Assembly: GCF_902502825.2 (NCBI RefSeq)
Contig: NZ_LR723670.1
Coordinates: forward strand, 1,488,001 to 1,552,000
Direction of reading: 5' to 3'
From: Pseudorhizobium flavum
Lineage (GTDB): Bacteria > Pseudomonadota > Alphaproteobacteria > Rhizobiales > Rhizobiaceae
DNA: 64,000 nt
In this document: positions 16,746 through 24,913 of the stretch, piece by piece
Layout of the letters: each line of letters opens with the position of its first letter
How positions within the stretch are numbered: the first letter of the stretch is position 1
Translations under genes and position numbers: made by a program
Notes under the pieces: model-generated
Database searches by the model: none
The model's input: the letters and a program-made list of their open reading frames with translations, nothing else
Told to the model about the DNA's origin: nothing

Positions 16746-17678
16746 TCATCGGACGATTCCTGCACCCCGCCTCCAGCCGCCAAGCGCCGACGTGCCGTAT
16801 ACGATTATGCCGGGGAGCGCGGTACCGGCGAGCGAGAAGGCACCGTAAAGAAGGCTCGCAGCAAGGCCCTGGGCGCTCGTGTATCCCAGGAGCGGCCAAA
16901 GCACCGCTGCGGCCGCTTCGCGGCTTCCCCACCCGCCGATACCCACTGGCACCAGCATCGCCAGCAGGCAGAGCGGAATGATCGCGAATGCTCCGGCGAG
17001 AGGGAGTGGTGCGCCAGCCGCATCGGATGCAATGACGAAAACCGCCACGTAGCTTGTCACGATCAGGGTGCTCAGTCCGCCCTGGATCGCGAAGGCTCGG
17101 TCTTTCCAGAAGACCGCCGAAAGGTCAGGGAGGTGCTGGACACTCCACGCCCTGAGAGGTCTAACCAGAAGAAACGCCGCTACGATTGCGATGACGCCCG
17201 CCAACCCGGCGGCAAGCAGTGCCCAGAGGTCCGGAATGCTGTCCTGCGGCAACAGCACCACCCAGCTCAGCAATCCCAGGACCGTCAGCGGCAAAAACGC
17301 GAGCTGCCCCGAGAGCCGCTCCAGCACGACAGCTGCGGTTGCCCGCTTCCAATCACCGGCGGCGTCGCCGCTGCTGCGATAGGCGCGGACGGCGTCGCCG
17401 GCGATGCCGCTTGGCAGGGTCTGGTTGAGGATGCCGCCGAGATAGTATTCCCGTATGGCAGTGGCTCGCCGCATGGGGTGACCGAGGCGGGAGGCGGTGA
17501 AGCGCCAGCGCAGCGCGGAAAGCAGGATCTGGACCTGGACGATAATGATGGCGACGAGTGCATGGCCTGGCGGCACGCCTGCGAGAGCCTCGGCGAGGCT
17601 CGCAGGATCGACGGCAAGGACGAGGAGAGGCAGAAGCAGGAGGCCTGCAGCCATCGCGATCACCTTCAGTATTCGCAT
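16746..17678 (-). CDS. Flippase-like membrane protein (LPG synthase TM domain family)
   Basis: A 310-residue polytopic protein of the lysylphosphatidylglycerol synthase transmembrane / UPF0104 family, with about eight hydrophobic segments. Members include the membrane domain of MprF, which flips lipids, and AglD-like proteins involved in glycolipid assembly. Conserved features here are the RWRFTASRLGHP loop, QTLPSGIAGDAVRAYR and VPVGIGGWGSREAAA. The aminoacyl-transferase domain of MprF is absent, leaving only the membrane part. ATG 17678 with GGAGG upstream is chosen over a longer frame whose first 47 residues overlap the divergent sulfatase gene. It converges tail to tail with the FkbM gene (2-nt gap). 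A role in translocating the lipid-linked product is inferred. Confidence 0.85.
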   Translation of the reverse strand: MRILKVIAMAAGLLLLPLLVLAVDPASLAEALAGVPPGHALVAIIIVQVQILLSALRWRFTASRLGHPMRRATAIREYYLGGILNQTLPSGIAGDAVRAYRSSGDAAGDWKRATAAVVLERLSGQLAFLPLTVLGLLSWVVLLPQDSIPDLWALLAAGLAGVIAIVAAFLLVRPLRAWSVQHLPDLSAVFWKDRAFAIQGGLSTLIVTSYVAVFVIASDAAGAPLPLAGAFAIIPLCLLAMLVPVGIGGWGSREAAAAVLWPLLGYTSAQGLAASLLYGAFSLAGTALPGIIVYGTSALGGWRRGAGIVR

Positions 17679-17764
17679 GGCTATCGATTGCCTCCTTCGT
17701 CGTTCATGATCCTGCTCCGGTGGAGTGATGCTCGGGGTGGTATACGAGCGGGAGGAGCGTTCGG

Positions 17765-19408
17765 ATGAACCGGACCGGCACGATACACCAAATTCGTGGA
17801 TGGCGAGCCGCCCTGGCAATGACGATTTTCGTCGCGATCGCTTTCCTGGCGTGCGTGATGCCGGATACGCCGGGCGGCATCCAGCCCACCCGCGCCTTGC
17901 GTCTGCCGATCGAGATACCGCTGCTGGCTCTCGCCTTGCTGTTGCTGCCGAGGAGGATGGCCATCGCAGTGGCGCTTCTCGCGACGACCCTGGTTTTTTG
18001 CCTTCTGTTTCTCAAGATCGGCGACCTTGCTGTCCTCTCGGCATTCCAGCGCCGCTTCAATCCCTATCTCGACCTCAAGATGATCTTTGACGGATGGAAG
18101 CTGCTGTCCGGCTCGGTCGGCACGTTCACTGCGGCCGTCTCGATCGGCGGGGCCGTCGCCTCCCTGGCTGCCTTGGTGCTGGCCTTCTCCTGGGCGTGCA
18201 TCCGGATCACCAACCTGTCGGACCAAGTCCGAAGGACAGCGGTTGCGGTTTTCGCGCTGCTGCTGGTCGCCGGCGTCGTGCTGCAGGCGGCGAATGTCCG
18301 CGCCGGCTCTGAACCTATGGGTCAATTGCGCGTGGCGGACTATCTCGGAGAGCGGCTGTCATTGGTGGCTCGATCGGTTGCCGATATCCGTGCATTTGAG
18401 GCGGAGTTGCATGAGGAGGCGGGATATCCCGCCGGAGCGCCATCCTTCGAGCGCATCAAGGGGCGCGACCTTATCCTTGTCTTCATCGAATCCTACGGAC
18501 GGAGCGCGATCGAAGATCTGCGCTACAGCCCGCTGATCGGCCCGCGGCTGGAGGGCGTCGAGCGGCAGCTTTCCGAGACCGGCTTCGCATCTGCGAGCGG
18601 CTGGACGCGGTCACCGACCGTGGCAGGCCTCAGTTGGCTCGCCCATGGCACGTTTCTCTCGGGTCTCTGGACCGATAGCCAGGCGCGCTACGACCGGCTG
18701 ATGGCCAGTGACCGGGCGAGCCTCAACCGGATGTTCCGCGATGCCGGGTGGCGAGCCGTGGCCGTCATGCCTGCTATCACCATGGATTGGCCGGAGGCCG
18801 CCTATTACGGCTACGACGAGATTCTGGCGGCGAAGGACCTCGGCTACCGCGGCAAGCCGTTCAACTGGGTGACAATGCCGGACCAGTACACCTTGTCTGC
18901 CTTCGAAAGCCTCGCCCGCTCGCCGGCCAGGGACGCGGGCGTGCCTGTGATGGCGGAGATCGCGCTCATATCGAGCCATGCTCCATGGACGCCGATCCCC
19001 CGGCTGGTCGACTGGAATTCAGTGGGCGATGGTACGATCTTCGACGAGCAGGCGGAAAGTGGCGATCCACCGGCGGTGGTGTGGGCCGATCAGGATCGAG
19101 TACGCCGGCATTACATCGCGACCATAGACTACGCGCTGGAAACGCTTGGATCCTATATCAGCCGTTTCGGCCGGGATGCCGTGTTCGTGGTTCTGGGCGA
19201 CCATCAGCCCGCCGCGCTGATCACCGGGCCGGATGCCTCGCGATCCGTGCCGATCCACATCGTCAGCCGTGACCACGCACTCGTGGACAGTTTCAAGGCC
19301 GACGGTTTCTCTATGGGCATGACACCCTCGCCGCAGGCGCCGGAGCCATCCATGGACAGGATGCGCGACGTGCTGATCAGCAGGTTCGGCGGCGGGCAAG
19401 CGGACTGA
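17765..19408 (+). CDS. Membrane-anchored sulfatase-fold enzyme (LtaS/EptA-like)
   Basis: A 547-residue protein with about four to five N-terminal membrane segments (to about residue 175) and a periplasmic alkaline phosphatase/sulfatase-fold domain. Metal-site segments visible are VFIESYGRS, a candidate nucleophile Thr in GWTRSPTVAG, ISSHAPW and VVLGDHQPA. This layout matches LtaS, OpgB and phosphoethanolamine transferases, which move phospho-head groups on the outer face of the inner membrane, more than true sulfatases. GGAGGAG precedes ATG 17765. It is divergent from the flippase-like gene with 86 nt between starts, and is probably the last plus-strand gene of the cluster. Donor and acceptor are unknown. 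Confidence 0.84.
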   Translation: MNRTGTIHQIRGWRAALAMTIFVAIAFLACVMPDTPGGIQPTRALRLPIEIPLLALALLLLPRRMAIAVALLATTLVFCLLFLKIGDLAVLSAFQRRFNPYLDLKMIFDGWKLLSGSVGTFTAAVSIGGAVASLAALVLAFSWACIRITNLSDQVRRTAVAVFALLLVAGVVLQAANVRAGSEPMGQLRVADYLGERLSLVARSVADIRAFEAELHEEAGYPAGAPSFERIKGRDLILVFIESYGRSAIEDLRYSPLIGPRLEGVERQLSETGFASASGWTRSPTVAGLSWLAHGTFLSGLWTDSQARYDRLMASDRASLNRMFRDAGWRAVAVMPAITMDWPEAAYYGYDEILAAKDLGYRGKPFNWVTMPDQYTLSAFESLARSPARDAGVPVMAEIALISSHAPWTPIPRLVDWNSVGDGTIFDEQAESGDPPAVVWADQDRVRRHYIATIDYALETLGSYISRFGRDAVFVVLGDHQPAALITGPDASRSVPIHIVSRDHALVDSFKADGFSMGMTPSPQAPEPSMDRMRDVLISRFGGGQAD

Positions 19409-19448
19409 GGCGCGGCTGCGTCCGCCGTTATGGTGCAGGTTAGACGGA

Positions 19449-20255
19449 TCAGATGACAAGCCTGCCCTTCTGCAAGTCGCCCCGGGCGATGAAATAGGGA
19501 TTGGCGAAGTCGATGTTGTCCGTCTGCTGCGTCTTCCCGTAGACGAGGGGCTTTCCGTCCAGCGTCGTGGTCACACCACCGGCAGCCCGGAGTACGGCAT
19601 CGCCGGCCGCCGTGTCCCATTCCATAGTCCGGCTGAGCCGCGGGTAGATGTCCGCTTGCCCTTCGGCGACCAGACAGAATTTCAGCGACGATCCGATCGC
19701 GCAGGTCTCCGCAATGTTGTTGGCCTTCAGGAACGCCTCCGTCTCCGGCGTGCTATGGGAACGGCTGGCGACCGCGACCATCGAAGGAGTGGTCTCACGA
19801 ACACGGATCGGCTTCCTCGCCGCGACACTGAAGTCTGCCCCGATCGCCAGTCGACACGCCTCATCGCCATCGCCCGTATAGGCGATGCCGAGCGCGGGGG
19901 CGTAGACGATGCCAGCGACCGGCACACCGGACCTGATGAGGGCAATGTTGACCGTAAACTCATCGCGGCCCGCAATGAACTCCTTCGTGCCGTCAAGCGG
20001 ATCGACCAGGATGAAGGGGCCGCCGCCAATGGCCGGAATGCGTCCGGCGGCAACCGCCTCCTCGGCAATGACCGGGATGTCGGGAACAGCCTGACGAAGC
20101 GCCTCGAGGATGATGCGCTCGGCCTGCTCGTCCGCTTCCGTTACCGGGGAGCAATCGGCCTTGTAGCTGGTTGTAGGCCCCGCCCGGTAGACCTCGAGGA
20201 TCGCGCGGCCGGCATTGAGCGCAGCGGATGTGAAGAGATCAATGAGCTTCGTCAT
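19449..20255 (-). CDS. cysQ: 3'(2'),5'-bisphosphate nucleotidase
   Basis: CysQ removes the 3'-phosphate from PAP (3'-phosphoadenosine 5'-phosphate), recycling the by-product of sulfate assimilation and sulfotransfer. The 268-residue protein is of the inositol monophosphatase superfamily with metal ligands in EE (65-66) and VDPLDGTKEF (DPLDGT 85-90) and the WDTAAGDAVL motif near 210. Family members in rhizobia match in length. The stop lies 40 nt from the convergent sulfatase-like gene end. PAP turnover could matter if that neighbour used sulfated substrates, but cysQ is common housekeeping and the link is weak. Confidence 0.92.
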   Translation of the reverse strand: MTKLIDLFTSAALNAGRAILEVYRAGPTTSYKADCSPVTEADEQAERIILEALRQAVPDIPVIAEEAVAAGRIPAIGGGPFILVDPLDGTKEFIAGRDEFTVNIALIRSGVPVAGIVYAPALGIAYTGDGDEACRLAIGADFSVAARKPIRVRETTPSMVAVASRSHSTPETEAFLKANNIAETCAIGSSLKFCLVAEGQADIYPRLSRTMEWDTAAGDAVLRAAGGVTTTLDGKPLVYGKTQQTDNIDFANPYFIARGDLQKGRLVI

Positions 20256-20337
20256 GGTGCTGCCGACTCTCGCGCAATTCCTGGCTCTTCATTGTCACAA
20301 GGTGCAGGCCCATTTGCGACCAGCAGTCACAGCAGGT

Positions 20338-21222
20338 TCACGATTTACTGCGGGCTAGATGCATCCGCGTAGCGTAAAGGGCGACGGCCGCGGCGTTCGA
20401 CACGTTGAGCGACTTGATCTCTCCCGGCATGTCGAGGCGCGCAAGCGCAGTGACGGTTTCGCGGGTCTTGTGGCGCAAGCCCTTGCCCTCGGACCCCAGG
20501 ACCAGGGCGATCTTGTCTCCGGCAAGGGTTTCCTCCAGCGGCTGCGGGCCTTCCGAATCGAGGCCGACGGTCTGAAAGCCGAGCGCGTGGAGTTCGTTCA
20601 GGGCATCGGCAAGATTGGTGACCTGGATATGAGGGATGAGCTCCAGTGCACCCGAGGCCGATTTCGCAAGAACGCCGGATTCCACCGGGCTATGTCTCTG
20701 GGTGGTGACGAGCGCGCCGGCCCCGAAGGCGACGGCAGAGCGCATGATCGCCCCGACATTATGCGGATCGGTTACCTGGTCGAGCACCAGAAGGAGAGGG
20801 CTGTCCTTCAAGGCTTCAAGCCGCCGAACGGGCAGCGGCCGCGTCTCCAGCATCACCCCCTGGTGGATAGCATCCGGGCCTAGCACCTTGTCCAGGTCCT
20901 GAGGCTGGACGAGATCGACCGGGCAGGGGAGGGCCTCAGTATCTCCCATGTCGAGGCGCGCGAGCGCGTTTTGCGTGACGGAAAGCCTGATGAGTTTCCG
21001 TTGCGGGTTGGCGAGTGCTGCCCGCACCGTGTGCAGGCCGTAGAGAAAGACCTGGTCGGGCTGAAGCTGGGGAGGCGCCCAGGCGACGTCCTTGCGGCGG
21101 TTCTTGCGCGGGTCTGGGGTAGGGATTTCGCCGCGTTCCCGCTTCGCATCCCTTACCGCCCGTCGAAGAGTGGCATAGTGGCTGTCGCGGCCGGACTTGT
21201 CGTCTCTGTCATTCTTGCTCAT
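20338..21222 (-). CDS. rlmB: 23S rRNA (guanosine-2'-O-)-methyltransferase RlmB
   Basis: SPOUT-family methyltransferase that modifies G2251 (E. coli numbering) in the peptidyl-transferase P loop of 23S rRNA. The 294-residue protein has a basic N-terminal extension (KRERGEIPTPDPRKNRRKD), an L30e-like substrate domain (about 55-120) and the knotted SPOUT domain with LDQVTDPHNVGAIMRSA, LVLGSEGKGLRHKT and SLNVSNAAAVALY. All three SPOUT motifs are intact. It is divergent from the tRNA-Tyr/tRNA-Gly unit. Confidence 0.93.
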   Translation of the reverse strand: MSKNDRDDKSGRDSHYATLRRAVRDAKRERGEIPTPDPRKNRRKDVAWAPPQLQPDQVFLYGLHTVRAALANPQRKLIRLSVTQNALARLDMGDTEALPCPVDLVQPQDLDKVLGPDAIHQGVMLETRPLPVRRLEALKDSPLLLVLDQVTDPHNVGAIMRSAVAFGAGALVTTQRHSPVESGVLAKSASGALELIPHIQVTNLADALNELHALGFQTVGLDSEGPQPLEETLAGDKIALVLGSEGKGLRHKTRETVTALARLDMPGEIKSLNVSNAAAVALYATRMHLARSKS

Positions 21223-21325
21223 GCGGCCTTATAGCCTTGGCAGCTTCCGGAGCATAGTCGTGACCCCCGCGATAAGCCTCGAAGGAGGCGGGATTTTTTT
21301 TCACGGAATTGAGGTCTGACGCGTG

Positions 21326-21354
21326 TTGACAGACGGCGAGCGGGCCGTCATATA
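21326..21354 (+). promoter_or_regulatory. Sigma-70-type promoter for tRNA-Tyr/tRNA-Gly
   Basis: TTGACA (21326-21331), a 17-bp spacer and CATATA (21349-21354). This is close to the rhizobial vegetative consensus and is the strongest promoter match I saw in the window. Transcription should begin about 60 nt before tRNA-Tyr. Confidence 0.75.
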
Positions 21355-21419
21355 CGCGGCGCAGATCGAAGCCCGGCGCATCGATCCAGCGAGCTTGGTT
21401 ACGATCCCGACGGATTAAT

Positions 21420-21504
21420 GGAGGGATGCCCGAGTGGTTAAAGGGGACGGACTGTAAATCCGTTGGCTCAGCCTACGTTGGTTCAAATCCAACTCCCTCC
21501 ACCA
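21420..21504 (+). tRNA. tRNA-Tyr (anticodon GTA)
   Basis: 85-nt class II tRNA with encoded CCA (21502-21504). The acceptor stem GGAGGGA pairs with TCCCTCC, the anticodon loop is CTGTAAA (GTA), and a long variable arm (GGCTCAGCCTACG) is present as expected for bacterial tRNA-Tyr. It precedes tRNA-Gly by 23 nt in the conserved Tyr-Gly-tuf-Trp-secE neighbourhood. Confidence 0.96.
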
Positions 21505-21527
21505 TTCGTCACCGGATCGGCCACCCC

Positions 21528-21601
21528 GCGGGTATAGCTCAATGGTAGAGCAGCAGCCTTCCAAGCTGAATACGCGGGTTCGATTCCCGCTACCCGCTCC
21601 A
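21528..21601 (+). tRNA. tRNA-Gly (anticodon TCC)
   Basis: 74-nt tRNA with encoded CCA (21599-21601). The acceptor stem GCGGGTA pairs with TACCCGC, the anticodon loop is CTTCCAA (TCC), and the T loop is TTCGATT. It reads GGA/GGG codons and is probably cotranscribed with tRNA-Tyr. Confidence 0.96.
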
Positions 21602-21719
21602 GCTTCCCCATCATCAACTGTTCAAGTGTACGACCGCAGGGCTTCTGCTGCTTGTTTGCGGCGCTTCCTTGGATTTGCCACAGGAGTGTCCAACGCTGTG
21701 GTATCGGATGGAGGGCGTG

Positions 21720-22025
21720 ATGCAGGAGCATATTCAATTGGAAAGGCATCGCAGCCGGTATCGGATGGTATTCCTGATCCTCTTGGCTCTGGTGCTGCTC
21801 GTCCCGATGATCGCCATGGGCTTCACTTCGGAGGTGAACTGGGGCGCGGAAGACTTCGGGGCGGCCGCAGCGCTCCTGGGCACCGGCTGGCTCTCGACCG
21901 AGCTCGGATCTCGCCTTGTGAGGAGTGGTCGTGGCAGGCTGCTCATATCGGCCGCCGTTGCACTCGCAGTGCTCGGTCTATGGGCGCATCTTGCGGTGGG
22001 CATTTGGCCGATGGATGGTGGATGA
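21720..22025 (+). CDS. Small two-to-three-segment membrane protein, unknown function
   Basis: I do not recognise a family. From ATG 21720 (MQEHIQLERHRSR) the product has 101 residues: a short basic start, a hydrophobic segment (about 15-33), a loop with EVNWGAEDFG, a moderately hydrophobic segment (about 43-55) and a C-terminal hydrophobic segment (about 71-92). GGAGGG lies 4 nt upstream; an in-frame ATG at 21708 is possible. It lies between tRNA-Gly and modA on the same strand, and no function can be given. Confidence 0.65.
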   Translation: MQEHIQLERHRSRYRMVFLILLALVLLVPMIAMGFTSEVNWGAEDFGAAAALLGTGWLSTELGSRLVRSGRGRLLISAAVALAVLGLWAHLAVGIWPMDGG

Positions 22026-22097
22026 GGCCTTCCGTCCGCCGTGGATGCCCCATAAGGTAGCGCGGCGTCACAGTGTCACGACAAGGCGGAGAGCGTT

Positions 22098-22892
22098 ATG
22101 CCGAACAAGCGGAAACTTGGTCTTGTTCTTGGCGTCATCATATCCATTCTCTGCCTTCAGCTAGCACTTCCGGGGCAGGCGGCGGAGCAGCAGCGCGTAA
22201 CCATCTTCGCGGCGGCCAGCATGAAGAATGCGCTCGACGCGGTGAGCGCGGCGTGGACCCGGGAGAGTGGTATCCAGACCAGCATTTCCTATGCCGCCAC
22301 CTCGGCACTCGCGAAGCAGATCGAGGCGGGTGCGCCCGCGGATGTCTTCATCTCAGCGGATGCCGAATGGATGGATTATCTTGAGGAACGGGATCTCATC
22401 CAGGACGGTAGCCGCACCGATCTTCTCGGCAACCGTATCGTTCTGATCGCAGCCAGCGGCGCGGCGAGCGTCACAATCGCTCCAGGCTTCGACCTCCTGG
22501 GCCTCCTCGGTGATGGCAGGCTTGCGATGGCTTCGCCGGATGCCGTTCCGGCTGGCCGCTATGGCAAGGCTGCCCTGCAGGCGCTGGGTGTGTGGGATGT
22601 GGTCGAATCGAGAGTTGCCGGGGCAGAGAATGTTCGCGCCGCCCTCCAATATGTCTCCCGCGGGGAAGCCCCTTACGGCATTGTCTACGAGACCGACGCG
22701 AAGGCGGATCCGGGTGTCGCCGTGGTGGGAATCTTTCCCGAAGATGCCTATCCGCCCGTCGTCTATCCGGTGGCATTGCTGAAGGAGGGCGGAAGTTCGG
22801 CTTCGGCCGATTACCTCGAATTTCTCAAGTCAGCCGAGGCGGGCGCTCTGTTCGAAGCTGAGGGCTTCAAGGTTCTTGCGGCCAGCCCCTAG
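22098..22892 (+). CDS. modA: Molybdate ABC transporter substrate-binding protein
   Basis: Periplasmic molybdate/tungstate-binding protein that feeds a ModBC importer. The 264-residue product has a signal peptide (hydrophobic core about 8-23, cut near Ala28-Ala29), then VTIFAAASMKNALD with the oxyanion-binding Ser of the ModA family, SYAATSALAKQIEAGAPADVF split over the binding cleft, and AVPAGRYGKAALQALG, a ModA signature. No modB, modC or modE gene is adjacent; the next gene is tuf. The permease and ATPase must be elsewhere, or the protein serves another system. The molybdoenzyme gene msrP lies 36 kb away in this window. Confidence 0.88.
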   Translation: MPNKRKLGLVLGVIISILCLQLALPGQAAEQQRVTIFAAASMKNALDAVSAAWTRESGIQTSISYAATSALAKQIEAGAPADVFISADAEWMDYLEERDLIQDGSRTDLLGNRIVLIAASGAASVTIAPGFDLLGLLGDGRLAMASPDAVPAGRYGKAALQALGVWDVVESRVAGAENVRAALQYVSRGEAPYGIVYETDAKADPGVAVVGIFPEDAYPPVVYPVALLKEGGSSASADYLEFLKSAEAGALFEAEGFKVLAASP

Positions 22893-22955
22893 GACCCGCG
22901 CGCAGGCGACGGTGAGGTCTCCTTCTCCGCAGCCGAGGCCGCAAGCAATTATGTC

Positions 22956-22984
22956 TTGCGCATCTTGAGCGAAAGCCTTAAACG
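22956..22984 (+). promoter_or_regulatory. Candidate promoter of first tuf gene
   Basis: TTGCGC (22956-22961), a 17-bp spacer and TAAACG (22979-22984), 51 nt before the tuf ATG. The same -10 hexamer and spacer occur before rpsL. A match by eye only. Confidence 0.45.
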
Positions 22985-23035
22985 GCCACACCAAACCCGC
23001 GCGCCGGGTCCACATCAGTCCACAGGAAGCATTCA

Positions 23036-24211
23036 ATGGCAAAGAGCAAGTTTGAGCGGACGAAGCCGCACGTCAACATTGGCACGATTGGTCACGTTGA
23101 CCATGGCAAGACGTCGCTGACGGCAGCGATCACGAAGTACTTCGGCGAGTTCAAGGCGTATGACCAGATCGACGCCGCTCCTGAAGAGAAGGCGCGCGGC
23201 ATCACGATCTCGACGGCGCACGTCGAGTACGAAACGGCCAACCGTCACTATGCGCACGTCGACTGCCCCGGCCACGCCGACTACGTGAAGAACATGATCA
23301 CCGGTGCTGCCCAGATGGACGGCGCGATCCTGGTCTGCTCGGCTGCCGATGGCCCGATGCCGCAGACCCGCGAGCACATCCTGCTCGCCCGCCAGGTTGG
23401 TGTTCCGGCGATCGTCGTGTTCCTCAACAAGGTCGACCAGGTCGACGACGCAGAACTTCTCGAGCTCGTCGAGCTGGAAGTGCGCGAACTCCTGTCGTCC
23501 TACGACTTCCCGGGCGACGACATTCCGGTCGTCAAGGGCTCGGCTCTTGCTGCCCTGGAAGATTCGGACAAGAAGATCGGTGAAGACGCGATCCGCGAGC
23601 TGATGGCTGCTGTTGACGCCTACATCCCGACGCCTGAGCGTCCGATCGACCAGCCCTTCCTGATGCCGGTCGAAGACGTGTTCTCGATCTCGGGCCGCGG
23701 CACGGTTGCCACGGGTCGCGTCGAGCGCGGCGTCATCAAGGTCGGTGAGGAAATCGAGATCGTCGGCATCCGTCCGACGACGAAGACGACCTGCACGGGC
23801 GTTGAAATGTTCCGCAAGCTGCTCGACCAGGGCCAGGCCGGCGACAACATCGGCGCGCTGCTTCGCGGTGTCGACCGCAACGGCATCGAGCGTGGTCAGG
23901 TTCTGTGCAAGCCGGGTTCGGTCAAGCCGCACAAGAAGTTCAAGGCAGAAGCCTACATCCTGACGAAGGAAGAGGGCGGCCGTCATACGCCGTTCTTCAC
24001 GAACTACCGTCCGCAGTTCTACTTCCGCACGACGGATGTGACGGGCATCGTGACGCTTCCGGAAGGCACGGAAATGGTCATGCCTGGCGACAACGTCACG
24101 GTTGACGTCGAGCTGATCGTTCCGATTGCGATGGAAGAAAAGCTGCGCTTCGCTATCCGCGAAGGCGGCCGCACCGTCGGCGCCGGCATCGTCGCCTCGA
24201 TCATCGAGTAA
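23036..24211 (+). CDS. tuf: Elongation factor Tu, copy 1
   Basis: EF-Tu delivers aminoacyl-tRNA to the ribosome as a GTP complex. The 391-residue protein has GTPase motifs GHVDHGKT (G1), DCPGHADY (G3) and NKVD (G4), followed by the two beta-barrel domains. The coding sequence reads as identical to copy 2 at 42022-43197, base for base as far as I compared, and identity stops at the stop codon and just before the ATG. This copy is linked to tRNA genes, as tufB is in other bacteria. It ends at a strong terminator, so it is a single-gene unit or the end of a tRNA-modA unit. Confidence 0.97.
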   Translation: MAKSKFERTKPHVNIGTIGHVDHGKTSLTAAITKYFGEFKAYDQIDAAPEEKARGITISTAHVEYETANRHYAHVDCPGHADYVKNMITGAAQMDGAILVCSAADGPMPQTREHILLARQVGVPAIVVFLNKVDQVDDAELLELVELEVRELLSSYDFPGDDIPVVKGSALAALEDSDKKIGEDAIRELMAAVDAYIPTPERPIDQPFLMPVEDVFSISGRGTVATGRVERGVIKVGEEIEIVGIRPTTKTTCTGVEMFRKLLDQGQAGDNIGALLRGVDRNGIERGQVLCKPGSVKPHKKFKAEAYILTKEEGGRHTPFFTNYRPQFYFRTTDVTGIVTLPEGTEMVMPGDNVTVDVELIVPIAMEEKLRFAIREGGRTVGAGIVASIIE

Positions 24212-24237
24212 TCGACCTTTCCCTTACGGGAAATACG

Positions 24238-24268
24238 AAAGCCCCGCCAGCAACGGCGGGGCTTTTTT
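24238..24268 (+). terminator. Intrinsic terminator after tuf copy 1
   Basis: GCCCCGCC and GGCGGGGC form a perfect 8-bp stem (24241-24248 / 24255-24262) around AGCAAC, followed by six T residues. Flanking AAA pairs with TTT, so it could also act in reverse. Confidence 0.92.
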
Positions 24269-24431
24269 CGTTGGGGCGGGCCGCGCGAGGTGCTTCACCG
24301 GGCGGTGACCTCGGTCCAGGGAAGAAAGTCCGGGGCAGGGGCTTTTTGCCGCGAATAATGCTTGTCATTGCCACGCAAGTTGAATATTAACCCGCCTGTT
24401 CCGGCGGCACGATGCGCCGCGGGGATGATCA

Positions 24432-24507
<76 letters not shown>

Positions 24508-24598
24508 GTCCTTCCGCTGCGCGGACCGTCGCGGCGGCGTCGAAGGGCGGGGCTGTCGGTCGTGCGGCTGGCGAATTTCATCGGACATCGATTCCCTC

Positions 24599-24627
24599 TT
24601 GTGAAAGCGGGAATGGGAGTCTATGTA
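24599..24627 (+). promoter_or_regulatory. Candidate promoter of secE-nusG
   Basis: TTGTGA (24599-24604), a 17-bp spacer and TATGTA (24622-24627), 71 nt before the secE ATG. It fits the rhizobial CTTG-N17-CTATnT pattern well. Confidence 0.6.
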
Positions 24628-24698
24628 GGGCAAAACAGACACGCGGTGCGTGGGGCTGAACGAGATCAGCTTTACGTGCCGTAATGGCGTGGACATCG

Positions 24699-24899
24699 AT
24701 GGCTTCCAAGACCAACCCAGTACAGTTTCTGCAGCAGGTTCGCTCCGAGGCCTCCAAGATTACCTGGCCTTCGCGCCGGGAGACGATGATCTCCACTGCG
24801 ATGGTCCTGCTGATGGTCATATTCGCTGCGCTGTTTTTCTTTGCTGCTGACCAGCTTATCGGCTGGCTGATCGGCCTTGTGCTGAACATCGGCAATTGA
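24699..24899 (+). CDS. secE: Preprotein translocase subunit SecE
   Basis: Small membrane subunit of the SecYEG channel that clamps SecY. The 66-residue product starts MASKTNPVQF at ATG 24699; the ATG 15 nt upstream is less likely. It has the conserved cytosolic amphipathic helix with KITWPSRRET and one membrane segment (about 34-60). This single-segment form is usual in alphaproteobacteria. nusG follows after 14 nt in the conserved secE-nusG pair. Confidence 0.95.
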   Translation: MASKTNPVQFLQQVRSEASKITWPSRRETMISTAMVLLMVIFAALFFFAADQLIGWLIGLVLNIGN

Positions 24900-24913
24900 T
24901 TGTGGAGATGAAG

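Noticed and set aside
17679..17819. N-terminal extension of the flippase-like protein
   Set aside because: These 47 residues are Arg/Ser-rich, overlap the divergent sulfatase-fold gene and precede a better start with GGAGG.
21605..21719. Possible mobile-element attachment site at the 3' end of tRNA-Gly
   Set aside because: I looked for a repeat of the tRNA 3' end and for an integrase; neither is visible before tuf.
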